64,000 nucleotides of DNA from contig CANMEQ010000004.1 of the NCBI GenBank assembly GCA_947497065.1, forward strand, positions 124,001 through 188,000, in the 5' to 3' direction. Origin of the DNA: an uncultured Paracoccaceae bacterium. GTDB lineage: Bacteria > Pseudomonadota > Alphaproteobacteria > Rhodobacterales > Rhodobacteraceae. The notes beneath the pieces are model-generated. The model was not told where the DNA came from, made no database searches, and saw only the letters and a program-made list of their open reading frames with translations. Made by a program: the position numbers and the translations under genes. Positions 55,658 to 64,000 of the stretch are shown here, in pieces; position 1 is the stretch's first letter; the number at the start of each line of letters is the position of its first letter.

Positions 55658-55855
55658 TTACCGTGCAGCTGCTTTTCCCATGGCTATTTCTTTGAGATCT
55701 GATCGGTTTTTCGTGTTTGTGCGTCTTGGCCTGGCTTCGGTGCCAAGTGGCGCTTGCACCCTTGGGTTGTCGATCGGGCCAATGTTAAGCCGCTGAATGC
55801 AGAGCTGGTCTTGGCCGAAAATCATGTGGGTGCTTGTCTGTATTAAAGTCATCAT
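55658..55855 (-). CDS. Small 65-residue basic protein of unknown function
   Basis: An ATGATG start with AAGGAG 6 bases upstream opens a 65-codon frame (MMTLIQTSTHMIFG at its start) with an Arg/Lys-rich C-terminal half. It precedes the sqdB-like gene by 172 bases on the same strand. The very good ribosome binding site argues for a real gene; I do not recognise a family. A weak hairpin (CGCATT/AATGCG, 55,633-55,655) lies just after the stop. Confidence 0.55.
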   Translation of the reverse strand: MMTLIQTSTHMIFGQDQLCIQRLNIGPIDNPRVQAPLGTEARPRRTNTKNRSDLKEIAMGKAAAR

Positions 55856-56018
55856 TTCTCTCCTTGCATCTTTGATACGGAGAGGGGGTCGCTGTGCATA
55901 TCTGAGGAAACGGATAGGGCGCGGTGCGATCGGATTTGGCAGGTATCCAGACGGATAGGGGGCTCATCTGATATGGTGGGTTTTGTGGGGGTGTGGGGCG
56001 AATCGCGGGAAAATCTGC

Positions 56019-56047
56019 TTGCACGCGGTCGTCTAAATCGGCATCTT
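56019..56047 (+). promoter_or_regulatory. Possible promoter of the glycine cleavage operon
   Basis: TTGCAC (56,019-56,024) and CATCTT (56,042-56,047) are 17 bases apart and would start RNA about 10 bases before the first glycine aptamer. The -10 match is weak, and no transcript data are available. Confidence 0.35.
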
Positions 56048-56057
56048 TGGGCCACGA

Positions 56058-56212
56058 CGTCGGGAGAACCAGCGCGAGCTGGTGCCGAAGGAGCAACCGC
56101 CCCGGAAACTCTCAGGCCACCGGACCGACGCCGTTACGACGACTCTGGAGAGAGGCACAATTGGTGCCCGCCGAAGGGATAGCAATCTCAGGCAAACGGA
56201 CAGAGGGGGCAT
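56058..56212 (+). promoter_or_regulatory. Tandem glycine riboswitch
   Basis: Two consecutive glycine aptamers precede gcvT. Aptamer 1 has GGGAGA near 56,062, the conserved GCCGAAGGAGCAA (56,085-56,097) and the P3 segment GGAAACTCTCAGGC. Aptamer 2 has CTCTGGAGAG, GCCGAAGGGATAGCAA (about 56,170-56,185), CTCAGGCAAA and CGGACAGAGGGG. The pair binds glycine and, in most known cases, turns the cleavage operon on when glycine is plentiful. Confidence 0.95.
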
Positions 56213-56248
56213 CACGCGTACAGGGTACCTGTGCGTATCCGTGGTGCC
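56208..56248 (+). promoter_or_regulatory. Long hairpin between riboswitch and gcvT (possible expression platform)
   Basis: GGCATCAC (56,208-56,215) pairs with GTGGTGCC (56,241-56,248), with one G-U pair. Inside, ACAGG and CCTGT pair around GTA. It begins in the last bases of aptamer 2 and ends about 46 bases before the start codon. No T-run follows, so control of translation or RNA stability is more likely than termination. Confidence 0.5.
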
Positions 56249-56294
56249 GATGACCCCAAAGAGGATCGATTGGCTGAGAGAAAAGAGGCTGTCG

Positions 56295-57410
56295 ATGTCT
56301 GATCTTTTGGAAACGCCGTTGCATGATTTTCATGTGGAGCTGGGTGCCAAGATGGTGCCGTTTGCCGGGTATGCGATGCCCGTTCAGTACCCGCTGGGCG
56401 TGATGCAGGAACATTTGCACACGCGCGCGAAAGCGGGGCTGTTTGATGTAAGCCATATGGGGCAGGTGATTGTGAAGGGCGCCGATTATGGGGCTGCCGC
56501 GGCGGCGTTGGAGACGCTGATCCCTGTGAACATTGCCGGGTTGGGGGAAGGTCGTCAGCGGTACGGGTTTTTCACGAATGAGCGGGGCGGGATCAAAGAT
56601 GATTTGATGTTGGCCAATCGCGGAGATCATGTGTTCGTGGTGGTGAATGCGGCCTGCAAGGTTGCGGATATTGCGCATATGAAAACGCTGGATGTGGAGG
56701 TGACGGAGGTCACCGACCGCGCGTTGCTGGCGTTGCAGGGCCCAGCGGCGGAGGCTGTTTTGGCGGCGATGGACCCGCGCGCCGCAGATATGAAGTTTTT
56801 GGATGTTACGGATTTGACGTTGAACGGGGTGACCTGTTGGGTGTCACGGTCTGGGTATACGGGCGAAGATGGATATGAGATTTCGGTGCCGGCTGCGGAG
56901 GCTGTTGAGCTGGCGCAGGCGTTGTTGGCGCATGAGGATGTGGAGCCCATTGGATTGGGTGCGCGGGATAGTTTGCGGTTGGAAGCCGGTTTGTGCCTCT
57001 ACGGGCAGGACATGGATGATGGGCTGAACCCTGTTGAAGCCTCGCTGGCCTGGGCCATTCAAAAGGTGCGCAGGACTGGTGGAGCGCGGGCCGGTGGGTT
57101 CCCCGGAGCGGATGTGATTTTGCCTGCGCTAGAGAATGGTGTGGATCGCCGCCGTGTTGGGCTGCGCCCCGAGGGGCGCGCGCCGATGCGCCAAGGTGTG
57201 CCGCTGTTCAAGGATGAGACAGGCGGTGAGCAGATCGGGTTTATCACGTCGGGGGCCTATGGGCCGTCTGTGTCTGCGCCGGTTGCCATTGGGATTATTG
57301 CCGACGGGCTACACGAGATTGGCACGCAGGTTTATGGTGAACTGCGGGGGAAACGGTTGCCGGTGACGGTGGCGGAGCTTCCCTTTGTTCCAGCGAAATT
57401 CAAACGATAA
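56295..57410 (+). CDS. gcvT: Glycine cleavage system T protein (aminomethyltransferase)
   Basis: GcvT (371 residues) takes the aminomethyl group from lipoylated H protein and passes methylene to tetrahydrofolate, releasing ammonia. The N-terminal GCV_T fold with FAGYAMPVQYP, FDVSHMGQV and the C-terminal barrel (with AYGPSVSAPVAIG) are complete. The start is the ATG at 56,295, with AGAGG 6 bases upstream; an in-frame reading from inside the riboswitch is not coding. gcvH is 15 bases downstream. Confidence 0.97.
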   Translation: MSDLLETPLHDFHVELGAKMVPFAGYAMPVQYPLGVMQEHLHTRAKAGLFDVSHMGQVIVKGADYGAAAAALETLIPVNIAGLGEGRQRYGFFTNERGGIKDDLMLANRGDHVFVVVNAACKVADIAHMKTLDVEVTEVTDRALLALQGPAAEAVLAAMDPRAADMKFLDVTDLTLNGVTCWVSRSGYTGEDGYEISVPAAEAVELAQALLAHEDVEPIGLGARDSLRLEAGLCLYGQDMDDGLNPVEASLAWAIQKVRRTGGARAGGFPGADVILPALENGVDRRRVGLRPEGRAPMRQGVPLFKDETGGEQIGFITSGAYGPSVSAPVAIGIIADGLHEIGTQVYGELRGKRLPVTVAELPFVPAKFKR

Positions 57411-57425
57411 TTACGGAGAGAAATC

Positions 57426-57785
57426 ATGAAATTTACCGAAGAGCACGAATGGCTGCGCGTTGAAGAAGACGGTGTGGTTGTTGGCATTACGGAACATGCC
57501 ACGACGCAGTTGGGTGACATTGTATTTGTGGAACTGCCCGAGGTGGGCACGACTGTGACCAAGGATGAAGAGATTGTGGTGATCGAGTCTGTCAAAGCTG
57601 CATCAGACATTATGGCGCCGATTGATGGGGTGATTGTTGAGGTGAACGAAGCCTTGGCGGAAGACCCTGCGATGGCGAACGAAGACCCGCTGGGCAACGG
57701 TTGGTTTTTCAAGATCGAAGCCTCTGACCCCAGTCAGATGGACGAATACATGACCGAAGCCGCCTACCTTAAATTGATCGCCTGA
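57426..57785 (+). CDS. gcvH: Glycine cleavage system H protein
   Basis: GcvH (119 residues) carries the lipoyl-bound aminomethyl intermediate between GcvP, GcvT and lipoamide dehydrogenase. The hybrid-motif core is clear, with the lipoyl Lys57 in [21 protein letters not shown] lies before the ATG. It lies between gcvT (15 bases) and gcvP (16 bases). Confidence 0.98.
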   Translation: MKFTEEHEWLRVEEDGVVVGITEHATTQLGDIVFVELPEVGTTVTKDEEIVVIESVKAASDIMAPIDGVIVEVNEALAEDPAMANEDPLGNGWFFKIEASDPSQMDEYMTEAAYLKLIA

Positions 57786-57801
57786 CACGCTGGAGCCTGC
57801 C

Positions 57802-60645
57802 ATGACGTTTACCCCCACAGACTATTTGCCATACGATTTTGCCAACCGCCGCCACATCGGGCCATCGCCTGCTGAGATGGCGGAGATGTTAGAGGTTGTG
57901 GGGGCGCGCGATTTGGGCACGCTGATCGACGATACCGTGCCGCAGAACATTCGACAAAAGGCGCCGTTGGATTTTGGGCGCCCGATGTCGGAGGCGGAAC
58001 TGCTGCGCCATATGAAAGAGGTGGCAGGCAAGAACACGGTTCTGACGTCTTTGATCGGACAAGGCTATCACGGGACGGTCACGCCCCCAGCGATCCAGCG
58101 CAACATCTTTGAGAACCCTGCGTGGTACACGGCCTATACCCCCTATCAGCCGGAGATTTCGCAGGGTCGATTGGAGGCCTTGTTGAATTTCCAAACCATG
58201 GTCAGCGATTTGACGGGGTTGGAGATTGCAAACGCATCGTTGTTGGATGAGGCCACGGCTTGTGCCGAGGCAATGACCATGGCGCAGCGGGTGGCAAAGA
58301 CGAAGGTGAAGGGGTTCTTTGTGGATGAGAATTGTCATCCACAAAACATTGCCGTGATGAAAACGCGCGCGGCCCCTTTGGGGATCGAGATTATCGTGGG
58401 CAACCCTGATGATCTGGAGGCCGAGGCCGTGTTTGGCGCGATTTTCCAATATCCGGGCACCTTTGGTCACATTCGTGATTTTAGCGATGCGATTGCCAAA
58501 CTGCATGCGGTGAAGGCGATTGGTGTGGTGGCGGCTGACCCGCTGTCACTGACGTTGTTGAAAGAGCCCGGTGCGATGGGGGCTGATATTGCGGTTGGGT
58601 CGACCCAGCGGTTTGGCGTGCCGGTTGGTTATGGCGGGCCGCATGCGGCCTATATGGCGACGAAGAAAAACTATGCCCGTTCCATGCCGGGCCGGATTGT
58701 CGGGGTGTCGATTGATAGTCATGGCAACCGGGCCTATCGGTTGTCGCTGCAGACGCGCGAGCAGCATATTCGCCGCGAAAAAGCGACGTCGAATGTCTGT
58801 ACAGCGCAGGCATTGCTGGCGGTGATGGCAGGGTTTTATGCGGTGTTTCATGGACCCGATGGATTGCGTGCGATTGCGCAGCGCATTCACCGCAAAACCG
58901 CGCGTTTGGCTGAAGGGCTGAAACTGGCGGGGTTCGATGTACGGCCTTCGGCGTTTTTCGACACGATCACGGTGGATGTTGGCCCGCTGCAGCAGGCGGT
59001 TATGAAGTCGGCTGTGGATGAGGGGATCAACCTGCGGGCTGTGGGTGCAGATAAAGTTGGGATCACGCTGGATGAACGCACGCGCCCAGCCACGATTGAG
59101 GCGGTTTGGCGCGCGTTCGGGATTGAGCGCAAAGACAAGGACTATACGCCCCATTACAGCATGCCGGAAAAGCTGATCCGCACGTCTGAATATCTGACGC
59201 ATCCGGTGTTTCATATGAACCGCGCCGAGACGGAGATGATGCGGTACATGCGGCGGTTGGCGGACCGTGATTTGGCGTTGGACCGTGCGATGATCCCGCT
59301 TGGGTCGTGCACGATGAAGCTGAATTCTGCGGCTGAAATGATGCCTGTGTCGTGGGATGAGTTTTCGTTGCTGCACCCCTATATTCCGCGGGATCAGGCG
59401 GCGGGATACACGCAGATGATTGAAGATCTGTCCGCCAAGCTATGTGATGTGACAGGGTATGATGCGATTTCGATGCAGCCCAATTCGGGCGCACAGGGTG
59501 AATATGCAGGGTTGCTGACGATTGCAGCGTACCACCGCGCCAATGGCGAGGGGCACCGCGATGTGTGTTTGATCCCGATGTCGGCACATGGCACCAACCC
59601 TGCGTCTGCGCAGATGGTGGGGTGGACCGTTGTCCCCGTGACGTCGGATGAGAACGGGGACATTGATCTGGAGGATTTCCGCACCAAGGCTGTGGAATAT
59701 GCGGACCGGTTGGCGGGGTGCATGATTACCTACCCGTCGACCCACGGCGTGTTTGAGGAAACCGTGATTGAGGTTTGTCAGATCACCCATGACAACGGCG
59801 GGCAGGTTTACATTGATGGGGCGAATATGAACGCCATGGTCGGCCTGTCCCGCCCCGGTGATTTGGGTGGGGATGTGAGCCACCTGAACCTGCACAAAAC
59901 GTTCTGCATTCCCCATGGGGGCGGTGGGCCCGGTATGGGGCCGATTGGTGTAAAAGATCATTTGATTGCGCATTTGCCAGGGGATCCGACATCGGGCGAG
60001 GGGGCTGTTTCGGCGGCGCCATATGGGTCGCCAAGTTTGTTGCCGATTTCGTGGGCCTACTGCTTGATGATGGGCGGAGAGGGGTTAACGCAGGCGACGC
60101 GCGTTGCGATTTTGAATGCCAACTACATCGCCAAGCGTTTGGAGGGGGCGTTTGATGTTTTGTACAAAGGGCCATCTGGTCGGGTCGCGCATGAGTGCAT
60201 CATCGACACGCGTCCCTTTGCCGACAGCGCGCATGTGACCGTGGATGATATTGCGAAACGTTTGATCGATTGCGGGTTTCACGCGCCGACCATGTCTTGG
60301 CCTGTGGCAGGGACATTGATGATTGAGCCGACCGAATCGGAAACCAAGGCGGAGTTGGACCGTTTTTGCGATGCGATGCTGGCGATTCGTGCTGAGATTG
60401 CGGAGATCGAAAACGGCACGGTTGAGGCGGAGGGAAGCCCGCTGAAACATGCGCCGCACACGATGGAAGACTTGGTCAAAAAATGGAACCGACCCTATTC
60501 CCGCGAAACTGGGTGCTTTCCGCCCGGTGCATTCCGCGTGGACAAGTATTGGCCGCCTGTGAACCGCGTGGATAACGTTTGGGGCGACCGGAATTTGACC
60601 TGCACTTGCCCACCGATGGAAGAGTATTTGGACGCAGCGGAATAG
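57802..60645 (+). CDS. gcvP: Glycine dehydrogenase (decarboxylating) GcvP
   Basis: GcvP (947 residues) is the PLP enzyme that decarboxylates glycine and loads the aminomethyl group onto GcvH. It is a single chain with N- and C-terminal PLP-type halves (alpha and beta parts fused), as in Proteobacteria. The PLP Lys699 lies in [17 protein letters not shown], and the first half has the matching [21 protein letters not shown] region. The length fits the family. It ends the gcvTHP operon. Confidence 0.98.
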   Translation: MTFTPTDYLPYDFANRRHIGPSPAEMAEMLEVVGARDLGTLIDDTVPQNIRQKAPLDFGRPMSEAELLRHMKEVAGKNTVLTSLIGQGYHGTVTPPAIQRNIFENPAWYTAYTPYQPEISQGRLEALLNFQTMVSDLTGLEIANASLLDEATACAEAMTMAQRVAKTKVKGFFVDENCHPQNIAVMKTRAAPLGIEIIVGNPDDLEAEAVFGAIFQYPGTFGHIRDFSDAIAKLHAVKAIGVVAADPLSLTLLKEPGAMGADIAVGSTQRFGVPVGYGGPHAAYMATKKNYARSMPGRIVGVSIDSHGNRAYRLSLQTREQHIRREKATSNVCTAQALLAVMAGFYAVFHGPDGLRAIAQRIHRKTARLAEGLKLAGFDVRPSAFFDTITVDVGPLQQAVMKSAVDEGINLRAVGADKVGITLDERTRPATIEAVWRAFGIERKDKDYTPHYSMPEKLIRTSEYLTHPVFHMNRAETEMMRYMRRLADRDLALDRAMIPLGSCTMKLNSAAEMMPVSWDEFSLLHPYIPRDQAAGYTQMIEDLSAKLCDVTGYDAISMQPNSGAQGEYAGLLTIAAYHRANGEGHRDVCLIPMSAHGTNPASAQMVGWTVVPVTSDENGDIDLEDFRTKAVEYADRLAGCMITYPSTHGVFEETVIEVCQITHDNGGQVYIDGANMNAMVGLSRPGDLGGDVSHLNLHKTFCIPHGGGGPGMGPIGVKDHLIAHLPGDPTSGEGAVSAAPYGSPSLLPISWAYCLMMGGEGLTQATRVAILNANYIAKRLEGAFDVLYKGPSGRVAHECIIDTRPFADSAHVTVDDIAKRLIDCGFHAPTMSWPVAGTLMIEPTESETKAELDRFCDAMLAIRAEIAEIENGTVEAEGSPLKHAPHTMEDLVKKWNRPYSRETGCFPPGAFRVDKYWPPVNRVDNVWGDRNLTCTCPPMEEYLDAAE

Positions 60646-60670
60646 GCGATAAATATCTATTTATAACAGT

Positions 60671-60699
60671 GCTTTACCCCGAGATTTGTGGGGTAAGGC
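60671..60699 (+). other. Hairpin between gcvP and the arabinonate dehydratase gene
   Basis: GCTTTACCCC and GGGGTAAGGC pair over 10 bp with one mismatch-type pair and a 9-base loop. No T-run follows, so it is an imperfect terminator of gcvTHP or a leader element of the next gene. The rest of this 131-base gap shows only a weak A/T stretch near 60,650. Confidence 0.5.
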
Positions 60700-60776
60700 A
60701 GGTAGGGCGTTCAGGTGGTCTTGCATCTATGTCGCGCAGGGGCGAAAGCTAAGCGGACATATTTTGGGAGCATGCC

Positions 60777-62519
60777 ATGACATTCAAGCCAGCAGAATGG
60801 CCGCGCAAATTGCGGTCGCAGGAATGGTTCGGTGGAACCAGCAAAGATGCGATTTATCACCGTGGTTGGATGAAAAACCAAGGGTATCCCGATGATCTGT
60901 TCGACGGTCGGCCGATCATTGGGATTTGCAATACCTGGTCTGATCTGACGCCGTGTAACGGGCATCTGCGTGAGTTGGCGGAGAAGGTGAAAAATGGCGT
61001 TTGGGAGGCTGGTGGCTTCCCTGTTGAGTTTCCCGTGTTCAGCCCATCGGAAAGCGCGCTGCGCCCGACGGCGATGATGTTCCGCAACTTGTGTGCGATG
61101 GACGTGGAAGAAGCGTTGCGCGGCAAGCCGATTGACGGCGTCGTTTTGATGGCGGGCTGTGACAAGACCACGCCTGCGTTGTTGATGGGTGCGGCTTCTG
61201 TTGATTTGCCGGCGATTGTTGTGTCTGGCGGGCCGATGTTGAATGGGCATTTCCGTGGCGAGCGTGTTGGCTCTGGAACGCATATCCGCAAGTTCAACGA
61301 GGCGGTGAAGGCTGGTGAGATGACGCCTGAAGAGTTTGTTGAGGCGGAAGGTTCGATGTCGCGCAGTGCGGGGGGGTGCAACACCATGGGCACGGCGAGC
61401 ACGATGGCATCGATGGCTGAGGCGCTGGGCATGGCGTTGTCTGGTAATGCGGCGATCCCTGCGGTGGACAGCCGCCGCCGGATGATGAGCCAGCTGACCG
61501 GTCGCCGGATTGTGCAGATGGTGAAGGATGATCTGAAACCATCAGACATTATGACCAAGGATGCGTTTGAGAATGCGATCCGGACGAATGGTGCGATTGG
61601 TGGGTCGACCAATGCAGTGGTGCATTTGCAGGCGTTGGCCGGTCGGTGCGAAGTTGATCTGACATTGGAAGATTGGGATCGGTGCGGCAAGGATGTACCC
61701 ACGATCGTGAACCTGTTGCCGTCTGGCAAATGGTTGATGGAAGAGTTTTTCTTTGCCGGTGGTTTGCCTGTTGTCATCAAGCGGTTGGGCGAGATGGGGT
61801 TGCTGCATAAAGATGCGCTAACCGTGTCTGGCGGTGCGATTTGGGACGAAGTGAAAGACGTACAGAACTGGAACGAAGACGTTATTGTTCCGACGGAAAA
61901 GGCGTTGCGGAAATCCGGTGGGATCGCGGTTTTGCGGGGCAATTTGGCGCCCAATGGTGCGATTTTGAAACCGTCTGCGGCCTCGCCTGATTTGATGGTG
62001 CACCGTGGGCGTGCTGTCGTGTTTGAGGACATTGATGATTACAAGGCGCGGGTGGATTTGCCTGATCTGGATATCGATGAAACCTGTGTGATGGTTTTGA
62101 AGAACTGTGGGCCAAAGGGGTATCCCGGTATGGCGGAGGTGGGTGACATGGCTTTGCCCGCAAAGCTGTTGAAGGCGGGTGTGCGAGACATGGTGCGGAT
62201 TTCAGACGCGCGCATGTCGGGTACGGCATACGGGACGGTGGTTTTGCACACCGCGCCCGAGGCTGCCGCCGGTGGGCCGTTGGCGGTGGTGAAATCTGGT
62301 GACATGATTGAATTGGATGTACCAAACCGCAAATTGCATCTGGATATTTCAGATGAAGAATTGGCGGCGCGTTTGGCGGATTGGACGCCGAATGTGGCGC
62401 CGCCTGAGAGTGGCTATGCGATGTTGTATCACGACAAGGTAAACCGTGCGGATCAAGGGGCAGATTTTGATTTCTTAGTAGGGCGTCGCGGCAATGACGT
62501 TGCACGGGAGTCGCACTGA
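60777..62519 (+). CDS. L-arabinonate dehydratase (IlvD/Edd family)
   Basis: This 580-residue dehydratase follows the Rhizobium L-arabinonate dehydratase closely along its whole length, for example SQEWFGGTSKDAIYHRGW and CNTWSDLTPCNGHLRELAE. The three [2Fe-2S] ligands are Cys60, Cys128 and Cys201. It would convert L-arabinonate to 2-keto-3-deoxy-L-arabonate in the non-phosphorylative pathway; related sugar acids such as D-fuconate or D-galactonate cannot be excluded. An extra Cys51 sits in the first motif. It overlaps the dehydrogenase gene by one base. Confidence 0.9.
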   Translation: MTFKPAEWPRKLRSQEWFGGTSKDAIYHRGWMKNQGYPDDLFDGRPIIGICNTWSDLTPCNGHLRELAEKVKNGVWEAGGFPVEFPVFSPSESALRPTAMMFRNLCAMDVEEALRGKPIDGVVLMAGCDKTTPALLMGAASVDLPAIVVSGGPMLNGHFRGERVGSGTHIRKFNEAVKAGEMTPEEFVEAEGSMSRSAGGCNTMGTASTMASMAEALGMALSGNAAIPAVDSRRRMMSQLTGRRIVQMVKDDLKPSDIMTKDAFENAIRTNGAIGGSTNAVVHLQALAGRCEVDLTLEDWDRCGKDVPTIVNLLPSGKWLMEEFFFAGGLPVVIKRLGEMGLLHKDALTVSGGAIWDEVKDVQNWNEDVIVPTEKALRKSGGIAVLRGNLAPNGAILKPSAASPDLMVHRGRAVVFEDIDDYKARVDLPDLDIDETCVMVLKNCGPKGYPGMAEVGDMALPAKLLKAGVRDMVRISDARMSGTAYGTVVLHTAPEAAAGGPLAVVKSGDMIELDVPNRKLHLDISDEELAARLADWTPNVAPPESGYAMLYHDKVNRADQGADFDFLVGRRGNDVARESH

Positions 62520-63427
62520 TGAAGGTTGCATTGGTTGGCATTGGGAAGATTGCCGTAGATCAACATGTGCCGTCGATTGCGGCCTCTGGTGATTGGGAAT
62601 TGGCGGCCACGGTGAGCCGTTCGGGCACTGTGGATGGGGTGCCGTCCTATACGGATATCGACACTATGCTGGTGGAACATGCCGATATTGGGGTCGTGAG
62701 CTTATGTTTGCCGCCTGTGCCGCGGTTTGACTATGCGGCGGCGTGTTTGCGGGCGGGACGGCATGTGATGCTGGAAAAACCGCCCGGTGCGACATTGGCC
62801 GAGGTGCATGCCTTGGAGGCGATGGCGCGGGAGGCTGGAACGACTTTGTTCGCGACTTGGCACAGCCGGATGGCAAAGGGTGTGGCTGCCGCGAAGGCGG
62901 CTTTGGCGGGTAAAACCATCGAACGCGCGCATATCGATTGGAAAGAGAATGTGCGCCAGTGGCATCCACATCAGGATTGGGTGTTTGAGCCCGGTGGCAT
63001 GGGTGTTTTGGATCCGGGGATCAATGCGCTGTCGATTTTGACAGAGGTTTTGCCTGTGCCGGTGCATTTGAAGTCCGGTGTGATGCAGGTGCCGACGAAC
63101 CGGCAGACACCGATCAGTGCCGAGCTGACATTTACGGGCGGCGTTACGGCATCTTTGGATTGGCTGAAGGACGGTGAGCAGCTGTGGCAGATGCAGTTTA
63201 CGGCGACGGATGGGACGGTTGTTGAGCTGTTTGACGGCGGCAACCGATGTGTTGTGGATGGCGTTGATCAGCCCATCGCGGTGCTTGGTGAATACCCTGC
63301 ATTGTATGCGCGGATGGCGGATTTGGTGGCAAAGGGACAGTCGGACGTTGATTTGGCGCCGATGGTTCATGTGTCGGATATTATGATCCTATGTCACCGC
63401 GAATCGGCCCCGGCGTTTGACTGGTAG
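62519..63427 (+). CDS. Gfo/Idh/MocA sugar dehydrogenase (galactose/arabinose 1-dehydrogenase-like)
   Basis: This 302-residue protein has the NAD(P)-binding start VALVGIGKIAVDQHVPSI, the EKPPGATLAEV motif that contains the catalytic Lys of the family, and the C-terminal substrate domain (QDWVFEPGGMGVLDPGINAL). It resembles bacterial D-galactose and L-arabinose 1-dehydrogenases, which oxidise C1 to a lactone. Coupling by TGATG to an arabinonate dehydratase makes the two a sugar-to-keto-deoxy-acid route. A lactonase, aldolase and dehydrogenase would be needed and are not in the window. Confidence 0.87.
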   Translation: MKVALVGIGKIAVDQHVPSIAASGDWELAATVSRSGTVDGVPSYTDIDTMLVEHADIGVVSLCLPPVPRFDYAAACLRAGRHVMLEKPPGATLAEVHALEAMAREAGTTLFATWHSRMAKGVAAAKAALAGKTIERAHIDWKENVRQWHPHQDWVFEPGGMGVLDPGINALSILTEVLPVPVHLKSGVMQVPTNRQTPISAELTFTGGVTASLDWLKDGEQLWQMQFTATDGTVVELFDGGNRCVVDGVDQPIAVLGEYPALYARMADLVAKGQSDVDLAPMVHVSDIMILCHRESAPAFDW

Positions 63428-63433
63428 GGTCCG

Positions 63434-64000
63434 CTAGGCCGGAGCAATCATGAGGTTTGGTCCGGTTCCAACTACATCGGGTAGAAGTTGATGTGGGGCC
63501 TTGTCGGTACAAAACAGGCCCAGATCTGAAAGGGACGCAATGCGTGCGGGGGCGTGGCGGTCGAATTTGGCGTTATCGGCGACGAGTGCGGTCGTGCGGC
63601 TGTGTTTGATGACAGTTTGGCTGACGATCACCTCGTCTAGGTCATAATCAAAAAGGTCGCCGTTTTCGTCCAACGCTGAGCATCCGATGATCGCAAGGTC
63701 GAATTTGAACTGGCGCGCGCTGGCGGCTGTGTGCGGGCCGACGAGGCCACCGTCGGCCTGACGTAGGCGACCGCCCGTCACGAGAATTGTGTTCTTGCCG
63801 CTGGCGGAGAGGATCGGCACCGCGTTTAGGTTGTTGGTCATGACCAACAGGCCTTCGTGGTGGATGAGCGCGCGGGCCACGGCCTCGCAGGTTGTGCCGA
63901 TACCGAGGAAAAGCGAACTTCCGTTTTTGACCTCTTCCGCACAGGCCAGACCGATGCGCGATTTTGCGCTGTCATTCAGTTGGCTGCGATGATCGTAGGC
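63434..64000 (-). CDS. DeoR-family transcriptional regulator (5' end outside window)
   Basis: The frame is open to the right edge (about 188 residues visible, no start inside the window). It shows the DeoR-type sensor domain: SRIGLACAEEV, LFLGIGTTCEAVARAL, VMTNNLNAVPIL, VTGGRLRQADGGLVGP and LVADNAKFDR. These bind a phosphorylated or acidic sugar in relatives. The N-terminal helix-turn-helix would lie beyond the edge. It converges with the sugar dehydrogenase gene and may control that operon, though genes outside the window are equally possible targets. Confidence 0.92.
   Translation of the reverse strand, partial: AYDHRSQLNDSAKSRIGLACAEEVKNGSSLFLGIGTTCEAVARALIHHEGLLVMTNNLNAVPILSASGKNTILVTGGRLRQADGGLVGPHTAASARQFKFDLAIIGCSALDENGDLFDYDLDEVIVSQTVIKHSRTTALVADNAKFDRHAPARIASLSDLGLFCTDKAPHQLLPDVVGTGPNLMIAPA

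Noticed and set aside
56082-56294. GcvT start inside the glycine riboswitch
   Set aside because: The extra residues would be read from conserved aptamer RNA, and GcvT homologues start near MSDLLETPLHDFH.
1-64000. Prophage, insertion sequence, CRISPR array, toxin-antitoxin or defence island
   Set aside because: No integrase, transposase, terminal repeats, regularly spaced repeats or known defence proteins were seen; AddAB is core repair here.

Overview
The window is a gene-dense chromosomal segment of an alphaproteobacterium, most likely a member of the Rhodobacterales (Roseobacter/Rhodobacter group). The RegB/SenC/RegA redox cluster, the mitofilin-HemY pair, DUF2853, a Tim44-like protein, AddAB instead of RecBCD, and the gene order around rho, maf and parAB all point that way. 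I see no prophage, insertion sequence, CRISPR array, rRNA or tRNA. The content is core housekeeping plus one surface-glycan locus and one sugar-acid catabolic locus.

Bases 1-13,000 are the left side of a probable replication origin. mutS (5' end outside the window) converges on hrcA-grpE; then come rph-rdgB-hemW; then a leftward block reads away from the origin: rho, mnmE, mnmG, rsmG, parA, parB. Two perfect 16-bp parS sites lie inside the start regions of mnmG and rsmG. The 513-base gap between rho and maf (12,869-13,381) has a very AT-rich stretch and several DnaA-box-like sequences, and genes diverge on either side, so it is the best oriC candidate. To its right, maf-aroE-coaE-dnaQ are translationally coupled and read rightward; secB and fxsA are on the other strand.

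Bases 17,000-35,000 hold envelope and stress genes (Tim44-like, mltA, smr, an MFS transporter, hslVU). A long leftward operon follows: a DivL-like PAS protein without a kinase module, tsaE, amgK, murU, addB, addA and trxA, in which tsaE through addA overlap. This joins tRNA modification, peptidoglycan recycling and double-strand-break repair. Next is the redox regulator regB, divergent from senC-regA.

Bases 36,000-50,000 carry a LysR regulator, small metabolic enzymes, ahcY, several small envelope proteins, the tsaD-gpsA-YciI-EVE cluster and hemD-mitofilin-hemY.

Bases 49,700-55,900 are the most unusual part: a UDP-sulfoquinovose-synthase-like enzyme, a BcsB-like protein, a multi-pass family-2 glycosyltransferase without a visible PilZ domain, and a convergent Sel1-repeat/peptidoglycan-binding-like protein, with a 65-residue small gene upstream. 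This could be an undescribed glycan synthase whose precursor is UDP-sulfoquinovose; that is inference. Bases 56,000-60,700 are the glycine cleavage operon gcvT-gcvH-gcvP behind a tandem glycine riboswitch. The right end has an L-arabinonate dehydratase, an overlapping sugar dehydrogenase and a partial DeoR-family regulator that runs off the edge. Where I preferred an internal start to the longest reading frame, the entry says so.
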